NCBI RefSeq assembly: GCF_963678635.1
Contig: NC_087062.1
Coordinates: forward strand, 29,782,833 to 29,846,832
Length of the DNA: 64,000 nucleotides
DNA from: Symsagittifera roscoffensis
Taxonomy: Eukaryota; Xenacoelomorpha; Acoela; Convolutidae
Direction of reading: 5' to 3'
The notes below the pieces were generated by a model, which saw nothing but the letters and a program-made list of their open reading frames with translations, was not told where the DNA came from and made no database searches. Of the stretch, positions 37,092 to 49,800 are shown in pieces. Numbering within the stretch: position 1 is the stretch's first letter; every line of letters begins with the position of its first letter. Made by a program: the position numbers and the translations under genes.

Positions 37092-39700
37092 ATGAGTCTA
37101 GAAAAGTCAAGAATACCTAAACGAGGTAATCGCTCTAGGAAAATCATACCTGAAAAGCAAAGAAAAGCAATGACCGACCATTTTGTGGAACGGATCACAC
37201 AAACCCGGACCGACAAAGGGGAGACGGTTTCAGGCAGAATGGTTGAAACCAGGAGTCAGAAGTCCTCAGAAAAGCGAAAAGCTATGCTAGAAGTGGCGGT
37301 CCATCCGGACCAGGCCATGAATGAGAACCAGGAAATACATGGACCGGAGGGGAGAGACAGAAGGCTGGCGAGTGAATCTACTCCGGTAGAACAAGGCCAA
37401 GATTTCGCCACTTCCATCGGGACACTGGACCGATAGGAGATGTCGGAACTGTCCGACATCTCTACTGAAATTGTGGCAATTAGAAGATCTCCCACAGACA
37501 ACACCATGATGGCAGGCGTGAAGGAGAAACAGACAACGTCCTCATCGTTCTCAGAAAGAATGAAGAACACTTTCGGAAACATCTTTCCATTCACCATGGG
37601 AGTGGGCACAGGAAATGAAGGTGAATCCCAGGAGGAAGAAGAGTACAATGAGGAGAAAGTGGACTTTGGATCTCAAGTCAGCCTCAATAGTTCGACCCAG
37701 GAGAATGAGGCATACACCGACAGAGAGACTGGAACCATGGACAAATTTGGTGTGGTGAGAACGATAAGCAAAGACGCAAACACATCAGGCCAGTCAAGAG
37801 ACTTTGCGAGTATGACAAATTCAGAGACGCGAACTGGGGAGATTAGAAACATAGGGCTAGGCAACGCATCGGCGGATATTGATGTGGATAATGAAAAGAC
37901 ATCGAGGCAGAGAATCAAAGCCCGATTCTCGACCAGCACGAAGCTACCTGGGATCGACAGGGTGACACCGCAACTAGTGACGCCACTACTGGAAAACGGG
38001 GCATCATTAGAAGAAGCCTTGAACAACATAGTGGGCAGTATAGGAGAACAAAATGAACAGATGACCATAAGAATGAGTGAACTGGAAAGAGCAGTCCACA
38101 TTGAAAGAGAAAGTCTGCGGGAAGAAATAAACCGCATTAGACAAGAAGTTGATAAGAGCGAGAAACGCTTGAAGGAAAGAACGGACGAGCACATAGCGAA
38201 GAATCTGTCGCGAATGACAAGAGAAGCGGAACAGAGAGAGTTACGCTTAAGAGACGACATGGAGAAGTTAAGAATTCAGCAAGAGCAGTCTCTTGGCACT
38301 CTTGACACAAAGATAGATGCGATGATGGAGAGGCGAAATCAGGCTATCATGGATAGGTTGGACGCGCTACTAGGCAGCAGGAGTGGACCAAAAGAAGGGG
38401 AACCGAATTCGGGGGGTCCCAGCAGGGAACCGAAGGTGAACTTCAATGACCATCAAAAGAGGAGGACATACGGATCCAAAAGAGGTAGGGGCAGTTCATC
38501 AGGCTATGCCACAAGGGATAATAGAACATGGTTCTTAAACAGTAGAGCAAATTCAACTGGGAACAGACAGACCTCAATTGATCGACCGACGCAAGGCGCA
38601 AATGCGACTGGGAGTGGTGATTCCTGTAACAGGAGACATGCGAGCCCGGGGAGAAGTCATGTGGGCCAAGGGGGAAACAGTCACGGCTATTCGGATTGCA
38701 GGGATGCACCGAATACAGAGCCCTTAACAAGGTGCGATGATACTCAGACGGGGCACTCAAGAGATGCTACGGCAATTGCCACAGCCTTTGAACCCCTGAA
38801 CAGGTCTTTGGAGACATTCCTGACAAGGTTATCCAGTACTAATGAACGCAGTGAAAAGTCTAGAAGAGTCTTCAAGAAACCATGATGCTATAAAGACGAA
38901 TCTGACGGCTGCATTGACACCTAGTGGTAATGAAACTGCATTTCGATGAAGAGGACTTGTCGGAAAGACAAGAATGCAGTGCGCTCACCAGTAACTTGGA
39001 AGGGGCAGCCCTGAACTGTGTCATGGCCAAGAGGCAATATCAGCGAGAAACCGCTGAGAAAATCTTCGAAATCTTGTTAAATCGTTTTGGATCAGGGGTG
39101 CAGGGGCACCAGGCAATGATGCGCTTCAAGAAACGGAGGCAACGAGAAGATGAAACGATAGACAAGTTCTTAAACGACTTGGAAATGCTGAGAAGACGCA
39201 GCCAACCGGATGAGTCAAACAGAAGAATGAACCTGGCAGTAGCCTCAAAATTCATCGAAGGTGTGAAGAATGATGAACTTCGAACAATGCCAGCAACGCA
39301 TTACGCACCACTATCAACCAATGCGCCAACACCAGAGGAGTTGAGGCTCAAGTCAAAAGAGTATCTTTTGTTGAAACCTCCTTCGAGATCTGGATATTAT
39401 AAGAACAATTATGGCAATTTCAACAACGGACCAGCAAACCAAGGGAACAACGGGTACAGACCGAGGGATGATATGGACAAGAGACGCTCTTGTGCCAATT
39501 GCAGTTCAACGGACCATCATGTGTCAGCATGCCCAACTTACAAACAGATACGTTAGAAGTCGATCATGAAGATTTCATGAGAGGAGTAATTGCAAAATTC
39601 GGCCCGAGATGTTTCTTTTGCAACTTGGAAGGTCATATTAAATCGGATTGTCCGCAATTCTGGGATGCTGTAGCAGACAACAAGCATCCAAGGCATGAGG
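37092..39700 (+). pseudogene. gag of element C, broken
   Basis: The ATG at 37,092 opens the frame. It is interrupted by one in-frame TAG (37,434-37,436), then runs open for 481 codons to a TGA at 38,883-38,885 where D reads Arg. A small deletion follows. A long coiled coil (about 38,010-38,370), an RG/Ser-rich segment (38,460-38,700) and a capsid-like region are seen. The nucleocapsid has two perfect CCHC knuckles, CANCSSTDHHVSAC (39,491-39,532) and CFFCNLEGHIKSDC (39,610-39,651), now in different frames. Gag packages element RNA; two knuckles and an N-terminal coiled coil make it larger than usual for this superfamily. Confidence 0.8.
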
Positions 39701-41080
39701 AAGCTTTATCAGGAGTGAAAGCCAGAAAGGCTCGCCTATTGAGTGATGCGGAGGCGCGCAGAAAAGACAAACCGCAAGAGCTGGCGACGAAGAAAATGCA
39801 AGCAGTAACTGAAGATACATGCGAACCGGAACCAGTGACTGCGGCCGATGACTTCAAGATTGATTATAGGACAGCCGCGAGGGATGCTCTAACTAGAGTG
39901 CAGCAGGAACTGGTGACAAAAGAGATCGGACAAAAAGTAAAACTCGAACTGGAAAATGAGAAACTACAGGAGAAACTGATTACCTTCGAGGCAACAGAAG
40001 TCGAAGAGACAATGGCACCAAGTAGTTTGAGCATGAAACTTAATGTGATCTCCGGTCAGAGGTTCGGCATGGTGCCACAAGGAAGCAAAATACAGTAAAT
40101 CATTTCGGTAGCAGGACAACAGGTACTCAGAAATCTGAGTGAACCATCAGAGTTCACTTTGATGCATTTGGACACATATGCAGATTATCTGAGGCAAGTG
40201 GAGCCACGAACTGAGCCAAGAGCTGTGCGAGCACTATTAATAACGGGTGGCTTTCGCATACAGAAGCCTATCAAGTGATGCTGAACGTGGATGGAATCAG
40301 TATCTACACTAGGACTTATGTAACAACAGATAGTGACCAAATAGGGCAGATCTATTTGGGTGAGGAGGAACTCAAAGTCCGCAGGATAGGCCATGACGCC
40401 ATGATGGAACAAGACGCAGTACACATTGGGTACGAAGCAGATGTGACTACACATCTGCTCGACACCAACGGAAAGAAAATCGGAGTCACAGGGCTTCTGG
40501 AACTTGGGAAAGAATGGGCTTTACGAGGGAAGATCTAATTCCAACGAATCTCCGACTGGCCGCCGCCAATCGAGGAGCGATTTACGTAGCCGGAAGAACA
40601 CCAATAACGGTTCTCCACATGGGAGGACGGGATCTTTGGATGAGTTTCCTGGTGGTAGAGAACTTGGACGACGCCGACCAATTCATCTTGGGCAGAAATT
40701 TCGTCAGGAATTTTGACGCGATGATCGACTTGAGCAACGGTCTAATGAAGATTAAGAACCCGGATTGGAAGTATGTTAAGAAACCAATTAATAGGATAAC
40801 AACAGAAGAAAACAAGGTACCAATTTTTCTAGACAGAAAAGTAAAACTGCAGCCAGGGCAGTCTGTAGTAGCAATTTTTAGAATGAGAAATTTAAATTCT
40901 TTAAGTAATAGTAAACAGGTTTGTTTGGTACCGAATCCAAATAGTCAAAGCTCAGTGATTTTAGGCCGGAGCTTCTCGGTAACGCGAAACGGACTGTGTG
41001 TCAGTGTGTTATTGAACACACTGGACACCACGGTTTCAATCCAGCGTGAAAGAAGCTTGGTTACGCTTTGCCGATGAGGA
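39701..41080 (+). pseudogene. Protease region of element C, active site deleted
   Basis: The region homologous to B continues through KIGVTGLLELGKEW. Here C has lost about 40 bp that in B encode the catalytic DTGA. The downstream protease half is intact: RTPITVLHMGGRDLWMSFLVVENL and the ILGRNFVRNF motif near 40,690-40,720, typical of the end of retroelement proteases. C could not mature its own polyprotein even if the frame were open. Confidence 0.75.
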
Positions 41081-42185
41081 CCGACTATGAAGAGATACAA
41101 AACTTGAAAAAATTTAGTGTGAAAGACTGTCCTTATCATGCCAATAAAGAGAAAATTTTAAAAAGAAATAAAGAATTAAAATCTATCCATAAATTTTTTT
41201 CAATGATGTCCGACACGGACGACGGCTTATCGAGCTGCTCGAATTTTCCGCAACGCCCCTCGTCATATGAACTAGAGTCTGAAAAACCAGTTTTGCCAGA
41301 GATAGAACACATAAAAGGGAAAATAGGCGAGAGAGATTTCGAAAAATTGCGGGACCTCCTAAATCGGAACGCAGATGTATTTTCAAAACAAAGGCGGATA
41401 TCGGTTGCTGTAATTTCGTCGAACACGAAATCGAACTAGAAGAGGGCGCCGTTCCCCATAGGGAAGGCGCAAGGCGAATGACGCCACACAAATCGGAAGC
41501 GTGCCGAGCGGAAATAGAAATGTTCCTCGAATACGACATGATAGAACCCTCAAAATCGCCATGGGCTTGCGGGATAGTAATGGCGAAAAAGAAAGGGGGC
41601 AGCTTAGGTTTTGTTGCGACTTTCGCTACTTGAACGCGGTAACGATAAAAGATGCGTACCCGATACCGCGAATAGACGAGAGCCTCTCTAAACTTGGTGA
41701 TGCCAAGTTCTTCACCACATTGGATTTGGTTTCTGCCTTCTGGCAGGCCCCGCTGCGGAAGAAGGATAGAGAAAAGACTGGATTCGCGTGTGAGTTGGGG
41801 TTGCACCAGTAGAAGAGGATGCCCTTCGGCTTGTGCAACGCAACGGCCACTTTTCAAAGACTGATGGCTCAGGCTTTGACCAGAGTGACAAAGAAGTACG
41901 GGAATCTTGTGATGTGTTACGTGGATGACGTAGTCATAGCAACACCGACCCTGGAAGACCACATTGATCGGCTCGATGAGGTTTTTGGATGCATGAAAAG
42001 AGCAGACTTGAAGTGCAAACCATCGAAATGTGAAATCCTTAGGGATTCAATCAAGTACCTGGGAAGAGTGGTGGACAGGCATGGTGTGAGGCCGGACCCG
42101 GAAGCAGTAGAAGCTGCGTAGACATGGAAGGCTCCCAGAACGGACACACAGCTCCTGAGCTTCCTAGGGTTTGCCAACTACTACC
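41081..42185 (+). pseudogene. Reverse transcriptase of element C, broken
   Basis: Ty3/gypsy RT blocks are readable in order: SPWACGIVMAKKKGG, FCCDFRYLN, KLGDAKFFTTLDLVSAFWQ, MPFGLCNATATFQRLM, then CYVDDVVIATPT with the catalytic YVDD at 41,918-41,929, and KCKPSKCEILRDSIKYLG. Stops interrupt it (a TAG at about 41,811 before KRMPFGL, and another at about 42,119) and a frameshift lies near 41,440. The motif order places the element in Ty3/gypsy, not BEL/Pao or Copia. Confidence 0.85.
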
Positions 42186-42715
42186 GTGAGTTCATAAAAG
42201 GATATGCAGACAAGGTGTATCCGATGCAGAAGCTGATGCGCAACAAAGGGAAAAAATTCGAATGGAACGATGAAGCACAAGTTGCCTCCGAGAACATAAA
42301 GCGGTAATTGTGCGAAGCGCCAGTGCTAAGCATGCCTACAGAAAAAGGCATGTATGTTCTTGACACGGACGCATCGGTAGTAGCCATCTCAGGAATATTG
42401 CATCAGGAGCAAGAATGGAATGGAAGAACGGTTCTCCGTCCCATTGCATATGGCAGCAAGGTCTTGAGTGACACTGAGATGAAATATGGTGCACCAAAAG
42501 CAGAAATATTTGCAGTAGTCACATTTGTGGAAAAATACCGCGCATACTTGGGGAGGGCTCCCTTTAAGTTACGCGTAGACAACAGAGCGTTATCCTGGTT
42601 GAAGACCTACTCGATGGATCAGAGGTATATTGGTAGATGGATAGTAAGATTGGATGGCTACCACATGATAATCTAGCACAGGATGCGTGATAAACACCAG
42701 AATGCTGACAGCCTC
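42186..42715 (+). pseudogene. RNase H of element C, broken
   Basis: DTDASVVAISGILHQEQ (near 42,362) carries the first catalytic Asp. YGSKVLSDTEMKY, a VVTFVEKYRAYL helix, FKLRVDNRALSWL (second Asp region) and, after a TAG at about 42,674, HRMRDKHQNADSLS complete the domain. This is the standard Ty3/gypsy RNase H order directly after RT. Confidence 0.8.
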
Positions 42716-43880
42716 AGTAAGAAAACTGAGTTCTATGAAAGATTGGAACAGAAGCCAGCCAATTCTCGTTTGGAACAGATTCTCGTTTCTGGATAAAGAA
42801 ACTTATGAAGCGCTTCCCTTAACGAGATGGTTGGACAAGTATGGACATCCAATTCCAGGACATCCTGAGTTACCTGTAGAGAAAGCAGCCGAGATAAAGA
42901 TCCTATCCAAGGAGGACCCGGTCACCTTGGATCTGTTGCTGCGCTCAAACCTGGTCCAGCAGGAACTCTCTCGCATGAACATAAACAGCCTCTCATTATT
43001 GGATAAAACGATGCAGGTCACACCGCAAGTGATGCGGATGCTAAGTGGATTGTTAGAAAGAGAAGTGACCAGAGATGACCCCGGGTGGGCAGCAGCAGTG
43101 GCATAACTGACAGTCAGGGAGAAGGTGAAGATCATGCCGTCCAGACGACAACACGAAGAGAACGTGAGGGATTGTAGGACAATAGTTCAGCAACTAGTAT
43201 CCTCGATACCACACGAGGTTTCAACCAGTACTTCTTACGACGGAAAGAACAGGGGAGCAATTCGCGAAGCAAAACCATTACCTTTGTGGACCAGGATAAA
43301 GAAGGTGAAATGGTTGAACGAAACCTGGTTCAAGATTGTGTGTCCGGGGAAACGAACGATGAGAAGAGCCAGCGAGTTCAAGATCAACACCCGGGACAAG
43401 GAAGTTTGTCCGGGCAGTCTGATGTAGATGAGGAAGTTCCTGATGGGAGGCAGGACCTGGAGAACAATGTTTTGTCCGGGGAGTTCAGATGGATGAGAAG
43501 CAAGCACAGAACTGACCCAGGAGATGGTGCAGACTCCGTCGCAGACTCTTCAACAGATGACAACTCCCGAAACTCAAGAATTGACACCTACTCGGACAGG
43601 AACTCGAGCTCAGGATCGGAACTGTCAGAATTACGATCTACACACTACTAGTGGAAACTCGAGCAAGGGATCTGGATAGAGAGGTATACCAGGACCCTGA
43701 TAGTGATCGCTGCCTCATACCAGGTGAAAGAGTCTTTGATAACGCAGCGGATGATCTGGAGACAATAGCGGTATCGAAACGTTCGATGAGTCTGTTGCCA
43801 CAAAAAGAGGTAGTCAGGACTGATCTTCAGCCATTCGAACAGGAAACATAGCCATTGGCAAAGATCTGGTGCGTTAAGAT
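42716..43880 (+). pseudogene. Hydrophilic linker between RNase H and integrase, element C
   Basis: About 390 codons of hydrophilic, acidic, Ser-rich sequence lie here, in shifted frames, where most Ty3/gypsy elements have none. Three codings of a (V/L)SGE/Q-type motif come from repeats of TGTCCGGG at about 43,338, 43,409 and 43,471. The whole part is deleted in B. I recognise no domain; an interaction or flexible region is likely. Confidence 0.55.
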
Positions 43881-45235
43881 GGAAGAGGATACGCATCGGC
43901 CCAATGAGCTGAATAGTCAGATGAGGGTCGCGAAGACGTACTTGAAGGCGAGATACAGACTCTCGGATCTTCTAAGGGCGCAGAGAAATGACTGCATGAC
44001 AAGCAACCTGAAAAGGTGGATCAAAAATGGAGCTCCGGACAAAGGTGACCTGGAGGAAGATAGTTACCGCATCCTGAGACAGTATTTCATGCAGAAAGAG
44101 GGAAGGTTATACTTGAACAAAGACGGGATTGTGGCTTGCTAGAGAAGAGATGAAGACAAAGTCCTATACAAGTATAACGCGATAGTGTTGCCGCAACTCT
44201 ATCAGACAGAACTCTTGTTCAGGTCGCATGATCAGATGGGCCATCAGGGGATCGACAAAGTATACCAGAGGATCCTGAAACGCTTTGAGTGGCCTGGAAT
44301 GAAAAAGGCATGCGAGAAGTGGGTAACAGCATGTCTGTCATGCCAACAGGTCAAGGATCCAAGGAAATTGCGATTTCCCTTGCAGTCGATCGAGTCATCT
44401 GAATTCAACGAGGTGGTGCAGATTGATCACCAAAAGATATGTATGACAGACAGTGGTCACAATCAAGTCTTGGTCATGATAGATCACTTCACGAAGTATG
44501 CAGATACTGTGCCCTGCTTAAATGCCTCAGCAGAAGAGACGTGCGATCACCTAATAAAAACGTGGATAGCGAGACATGGTTGTCCGATGACGTTTCAATC
44601 GGATAACGGAAGAGCTTTCGAGGGAGAACTGACGAAAGAGCTCATGAGACGTTCACAGGTGGCTCAAGCTCACTCCACGACATACCCTCCCCAGACGAAT
44701 GGCTTAGTGGAAAGGTAAAATCGAACGTTAGTGTCGATGCTGAGGGTATATTGTTCCAGGTACATGACCGATTGGGACAGATATCTTCCACAGGTGTTGG
44801 GAGCTTACAACAGCACGCAACACTCCACCAACGGAGTAAGTCACGGCATCATGTTAATTGGACAAGAGAAGTCTTTGCCCTTGACTTTCTTTTATCCAGA
44901 GTATGAGGGGAAGAAAACATCACCACAAGTGTACGTAAGGGCTGTGATTAGATGTCAACAAGAACTAAACGACTAGTGTAGAAGGAACACTCAGCAGGCA
45001 AAGGCAAGGCAGAGGAAAAGATTCGATAGAAAAGCAGCTGGTGCAAAAGTTTACTCGATAGGAGACTATGTATGGGTATTTCAAAACTTTATACCACCAA
45101 AAGGAACGAAAAAGCTCCTAAAAAGTGGAGGTGACCATTCATGATTACGGAAGTGCACCAGGAGGGACTTTTTATAGACTGAGTACAGGCCGAGCCGCTC
45201 ACTACGAGAACATTATTAAGCCACACAGTGAGGTC
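43881..45235 (+). pseudogene. Integrase of element C, broken
   Basis: The zinc-binding region SHDQMGHQG ... CLSCQQVK (about 44,224-44,350) and the catalytic core with QIDHQK, QSDNGRAF and GLVER (about 44,420-44,715) supply the HHCC and DDE residues. Stops at 44,140-44,142, 44,716-44,718 and 44,974-44,976 coincide with those in B. The C-terminal GPF module near 45,110-45,230 is frameshifted, but HYENI and the stretch before it are readable and match A. Confidence 0.8.
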
Positions 45236-46509
45236 AATGGGAAGGGCACCATGGAAAAGAACGATGGAAATCAGGTCATAGAGGAAGAAACAGGTACACC
45301 ACTGAACCTGGACCCAAATGACGTGATTGAAGCAGACGATGAAACTCTAACCCTACGCAGAAGAGGACTGGCAAGACCCTGAACAAAGAGAGGTTCCTAA
45401 AAACTTGGAACTGGATCTTCCGTTCACGATACAGGCTCGTCAGAATGACAGGACAAGATCCAAGAAGAAATATAACCCTTACGGTGACAATTTTGTAGTG
45501 GACAGGATAGACCTAAAGAAGATAGGGGAAGAAGTAGTTGGTCTAGAGGAAATAACAGTGTCATAGGACATTGACATAGTCGACGATCACGACGATGAGT
45601 GGATCGATGACCGGTCGAAACCCGAGGTAGAATTCGACGACGAGCAACAGCAGTCATATGAACAAGATTTGACGAATCTACGTGTCTTGGATTGGCTGAA
45701 CGAAATGACGTCGGATCCAAAGGAGACCAGTGTCACTATTCAAGATGTAGATCATGAAAGCATGAATTACATGAAAACCGAACGAGAAGATCCTTCCTGG
45801 GCTGCCCAGGAGGGGCGACTACTCATTCCGGCTTCCAATCTCGATTTGATACCCGGTATGCGATCGACGGGGACGTCGATGGATATTTTTGTCCGGGGAG
45901 TGGGGGTAGGACTTACCCACACTGAAAATTTAATAATAAAAAAATTAAGAATAGCGAGAAACAGGGGATTTAGAAGCAGAATCAGGCAACGAACCAAAGA
46001 AACATGACACAGGGAGGGTAGTTGACTCATATTTTAACTTACCAAATGAATATTTAAACAGCATAATAGTAAGAGACAGCGATTTCATACTCACAAATAG
46101 AACATGTGCGATGGCAATCACAGCAAACATGAGTTTTAAGACAGCGTTAGCAGCAGATTTTAAGAGAGAATATAAAAACATAGAATTCCTTTGGAAGCAA
46201 AGACCAGGAATAGGGGGCGTAGCAGCCTTGCCTCCGGTGGCGTCACAGATACCGGGAAAATACTTATGTTTCTTAGTGACACGGGCGACGGAGAAGCGGC
46301 ACGTAGACCCAGAAAATCTAGTCTTGTCCTTGACGAGATTGAGAGACTTCCTCGTGGAAAGGGATGTGAAGGAGCTTTCGCTTCCAGTGTACGACCCGAA
46401 CAGAGGACGACTGCATCCTCGAGAACTGTACGCGCTCATACACGTAATCTTCTCTGATACTAATATACAAGTATACTTTCATCGGAAATATTATTTAAGT
46501 ATAGGCTGA
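45236..46509 (+). pseudogene. Pol C-terminal extension with macrodomain, element C
   Basis: An acidic linker, then the conserved hairpin/G-tract, then the macrodomain (about 46,021-46,509) with DSDFILTN, ADFKREYKN, GIGGVAALPP, KYLCFLVTR, DPENLVLSLTRLRDFL, ELSLPVYDPNRGRL and YYLSIG. A frameshift and a TGA near 46,005 separate linker and domain. The domain is roughly two-thirds identical to A by eye, much better than the linker. Confidence 0.75.
45863..45911 (+). promoter_or_regulatory. Hairpin plus central PPT-like tract (C)
   Basis: ATCGACG-GGGA-CGTCGAT (45,863-45,880), then ten bases, then the G-rich tract from 45,891 beginning GTCCGGGGAGTG. The stretch from the hairpin to ACTTACCCACAC is nearly identical to A at 892-951. 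Confidence 0.6.
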
Positions 46510-46883
46510 GTTAAGGTGACATGCAAGCGGGTGTCAGACTAAGGTAGGTAATGGGTGTTATGTTATGTTATGTGTTATGTTCTTAAGGTCCTGGGTAAGA
46601 AGGAGTCAGTGACCACGAACAACTGAATAACGATCTTAGGAATAGATCCAAAGTTTGGACTGTCCAATCTTAGGTCGAATTCCAAAATTTTAGAGACCGA
46701 TTGATTTTAATTAATTTTAGGATCAAAATCTTTTTATCTGAATGTTTTAAATAAATTTTAACGAGAAGTTAAGGTGAAACTGACAAGTGTGATATTCGTG
46801 ACCTCTTTTCTAGATCCTGATTGATTATTTAATTGCTCACTTGAGTCAAACCTTGAATCAAATCGAACAAACCTGAAAAGAGA
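46510..46883 (+). other. Gap between pol and the large ORF of C
   Basis: Non-coding and AT-rich. It holds a TTATG microsatellite (46,557-46,581) and an acceptor-like TCTTTTCTAG at about 46,803-46,812, about 70 bases before the large-ORF ATG. Confidence 0.5.
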
Positions 46884-49800
46884 ATGGATAATTTCAACTT
46901 GGATGAATTGATGGACCTGGCAGAGGCATATGTAGGACCGATGGTAGATGCGATCTATCGTCGGCTAATGGATCGAGACTTCGCTCTGGAGGACCCAGAG
47001 GTAGTCATGTTGCTGACCGCCCTGATAAAAATCTTGGGACATGACAACCGTGGGACCGCCCCACGGAAGTCCTATTGATGGCAGCATACGGAGAAAGGGG
47101 AGTGCTAGACCGCCCGAACATGAGAGTGATGAGGTGGAGAAACGGGGCTCTCTCAGGGAGTGACTTGGCGAATGAGCCTGGATTGGGAAGTTCTAGGACT
47201 AATCAACCAGGTGAAATGCCTTTGCCCTCCAAGCCCAAGCCTGCCCGGGCTGACGAGAATGCAACAAGAAATGGAAATGAACAGCGAGGCTGCCTCGTCT
47301 GGTTCACCATTGAGAGCAGCTGTGCCACCAAAGAGGGCGAAAGTAGAACAAGGGGTTCAAGCGAAGGGAACCATGCAAGATCTAGATGGGATGAAAGACG
47401 AGCTGGAAAATAGCAGAAAGGAGCTGGATGAGATGACTAAGACCATGCTCAGTACGGAGGAAGATAAAGACATGTGGAAGAGATTGTTCGAAGACTGCAA
47501 TAAAAAGCAGGGTGAAGAAATTGACCGCTTGAGGCGGGGTTACAAAGAGCGGATGGCGTTGACAACAGCCGTGGAGAGGGTGATACCTGCAATGAGTGTT
47601 TCTTGTGGGCAGTCCCCGATGGAGCTCTTGACGCCTCGAGAGATGAGTCAGACAACGGAAACGCGACCCTCGACAACAACAGTTCGAGTGACAATCCCGG
47701 ACCCGAGTGACACCTTGGGTGACCCAGTCGTGGAAGAAACGGCGAGGAAGCTGATAGAGACAGCTGGACGACTAGTCGCCAACAAGAAAGCGCCAGGTTC
47801 CGGGATAAGTGACGACAAGGGATAAGTGACGTGACGCCACTCAGGGGGAGTTCGAAGATCACAGAGAGAAAAGTAAGGAAGATGCCAGCGAAGAAAGTGT
47901 CTCGTGTAATGGACGTGCAGAAGAATAATCAATTAAAGTATAATTTCACGGGAGTTCCGGAGACAGATCCGAGAGCCTGCTTCAATCGAGCTACCTGGAG
48001 CCCGGCTGTGAACCTGCAGCAACCACCACTCGGGACATCTCACCTGATATTGGGAGACAGCTTAGTCAGAGTACTCTCGAACTTGAGGACTTCTTGGGTC
48101 ACCACGGTGATGGCCTTCGGAGGCGCGACCATAGCCCAGTTATTTCGGATGTTGGAGTTGATGAACCCAGGGAGAATCCCTATTGTAATGATCCTAGTTG
48201 GAACAAATAACATCTTGAGAAGCTCGGATGAAGAAGAAGCACTATGGTAATCAATGGTGGTGTGCTTGTTTACTACTCTCTGGCAGAAGTTCAACTGCGC
48301 GGTACTGACCGTTTGCACTGTGCCAACGAATGCAAGGAGTTTGATTGCAAAAGGGAGAAGGCACAACGAAGGAGTGGTCAGGTGGAATAACATCCTAAGG
48401 AATCTCGCAAGTCGGAATGCCGGAAGGATGATCTTCATGGACATCGAACAAGAGTTGAGACCTATGGATCAGGCCAGGCTGACTACGGACGGCATCCACT
48501 TCGATAATATAGAAGGACAGGCTTGGTTGAACAGAGTCTTCCAAGAGAGATTGGATGAGTTGGAAGTAGAACTCTTTGACACAGGAAAGCTAAAGGAGGA
48601 GGGAGCATTGAACGAATCTCTGATTACCACCTCTGTGCCTCCTAGCCTGGGAACACTCTTGGGGACGGTCCCAGCTGTGCCGTGACGAACTATAGACAGC
48701 AGAGCTCCAGCGAACCAGGTCAAAGAACAGACGTTCAAGATCGGTTGGGAGAAGCGCCAATGAGGAGGACCATTAATGAGAAGACTAGGGCCTGTCAACC
48801 CAATGGAGGAGACAGCCAGCACCTCTAGTTCGGACACGAGGTCGGAGACGACAAGGACCAGTCGAGAGGAAAGACGCCCTAACAGGAGCTCTCTAATGTG
48901 GTTGATACCTTCTCCATGGCACATATACAAGGATGACCTGATGAAACTGAACCATCAGACAGTGAGTTTCGCAGCGGATGCCATGAGGATGCTGAACGGA
49001 GCAAGGTTATCGGTCAGCGGATTGTACTCGATAACAGGAGTGGACTGGTTGATAGCGGCTGGCATAAAATTCAGCTCTACAACTGCCTTGAGCTTTGCTG
49101 ACCTAGAGGGACTGCGCTCTAATAACACAAGGGGACCAGTGAACGCCCGACCGTTACAAGACGTAAAACTGAATCACGATGAAGGGAATCGAGAAGAGAG
49201 ACCTGGAAGATTTCTGATAACGAGGGCGCTGATTGGACAACATGTGAAGATGTTAAGGCAGCTGAAGACACCCCCAGGTCATGTGAAAGAAAGAGTATAC
49301 CCGAAGCAAGTGAATCAGGAATGATGCCCAAAGATACGGCGAATTGAAAGCGATAAAGAAAGATGAGACCATTTTTGCCGCGTACGACAAAGCAGAAATG
49401 AGGAAGGCCAAGATTATGATAGTAGCAAATTCAGAGATCGTACACACTTCCAAGTCCCTGTTTTGACCGGACGTCATAATGTTGGCAGCGGTCAATCTGG
49501 ACCTACTGCAATCCGTGTCAATGGCTATCGGAGTACAAAGACAGACGGAGATGCACCCAATCACGATCGTTTTTGCTGGCATCAATGACCATATACACAG
49601 TAGAGGTTTCCTGAGCAGACTCAGAGAGCCTACAACGGCAGAAAATGCTGTATGGCCAGCAATAAAAGACATCCTCGAGTCAATGGGTGAAGTGGTGGAT
49701 GCGATGAAGGAGGGGTCCTTCACCAAGATGACACCGAGAGCAGTGTTCGCGCTGTCTCCGGGGTATGCACATCTCCCGGATGGACTGAAATTCAGGTATG

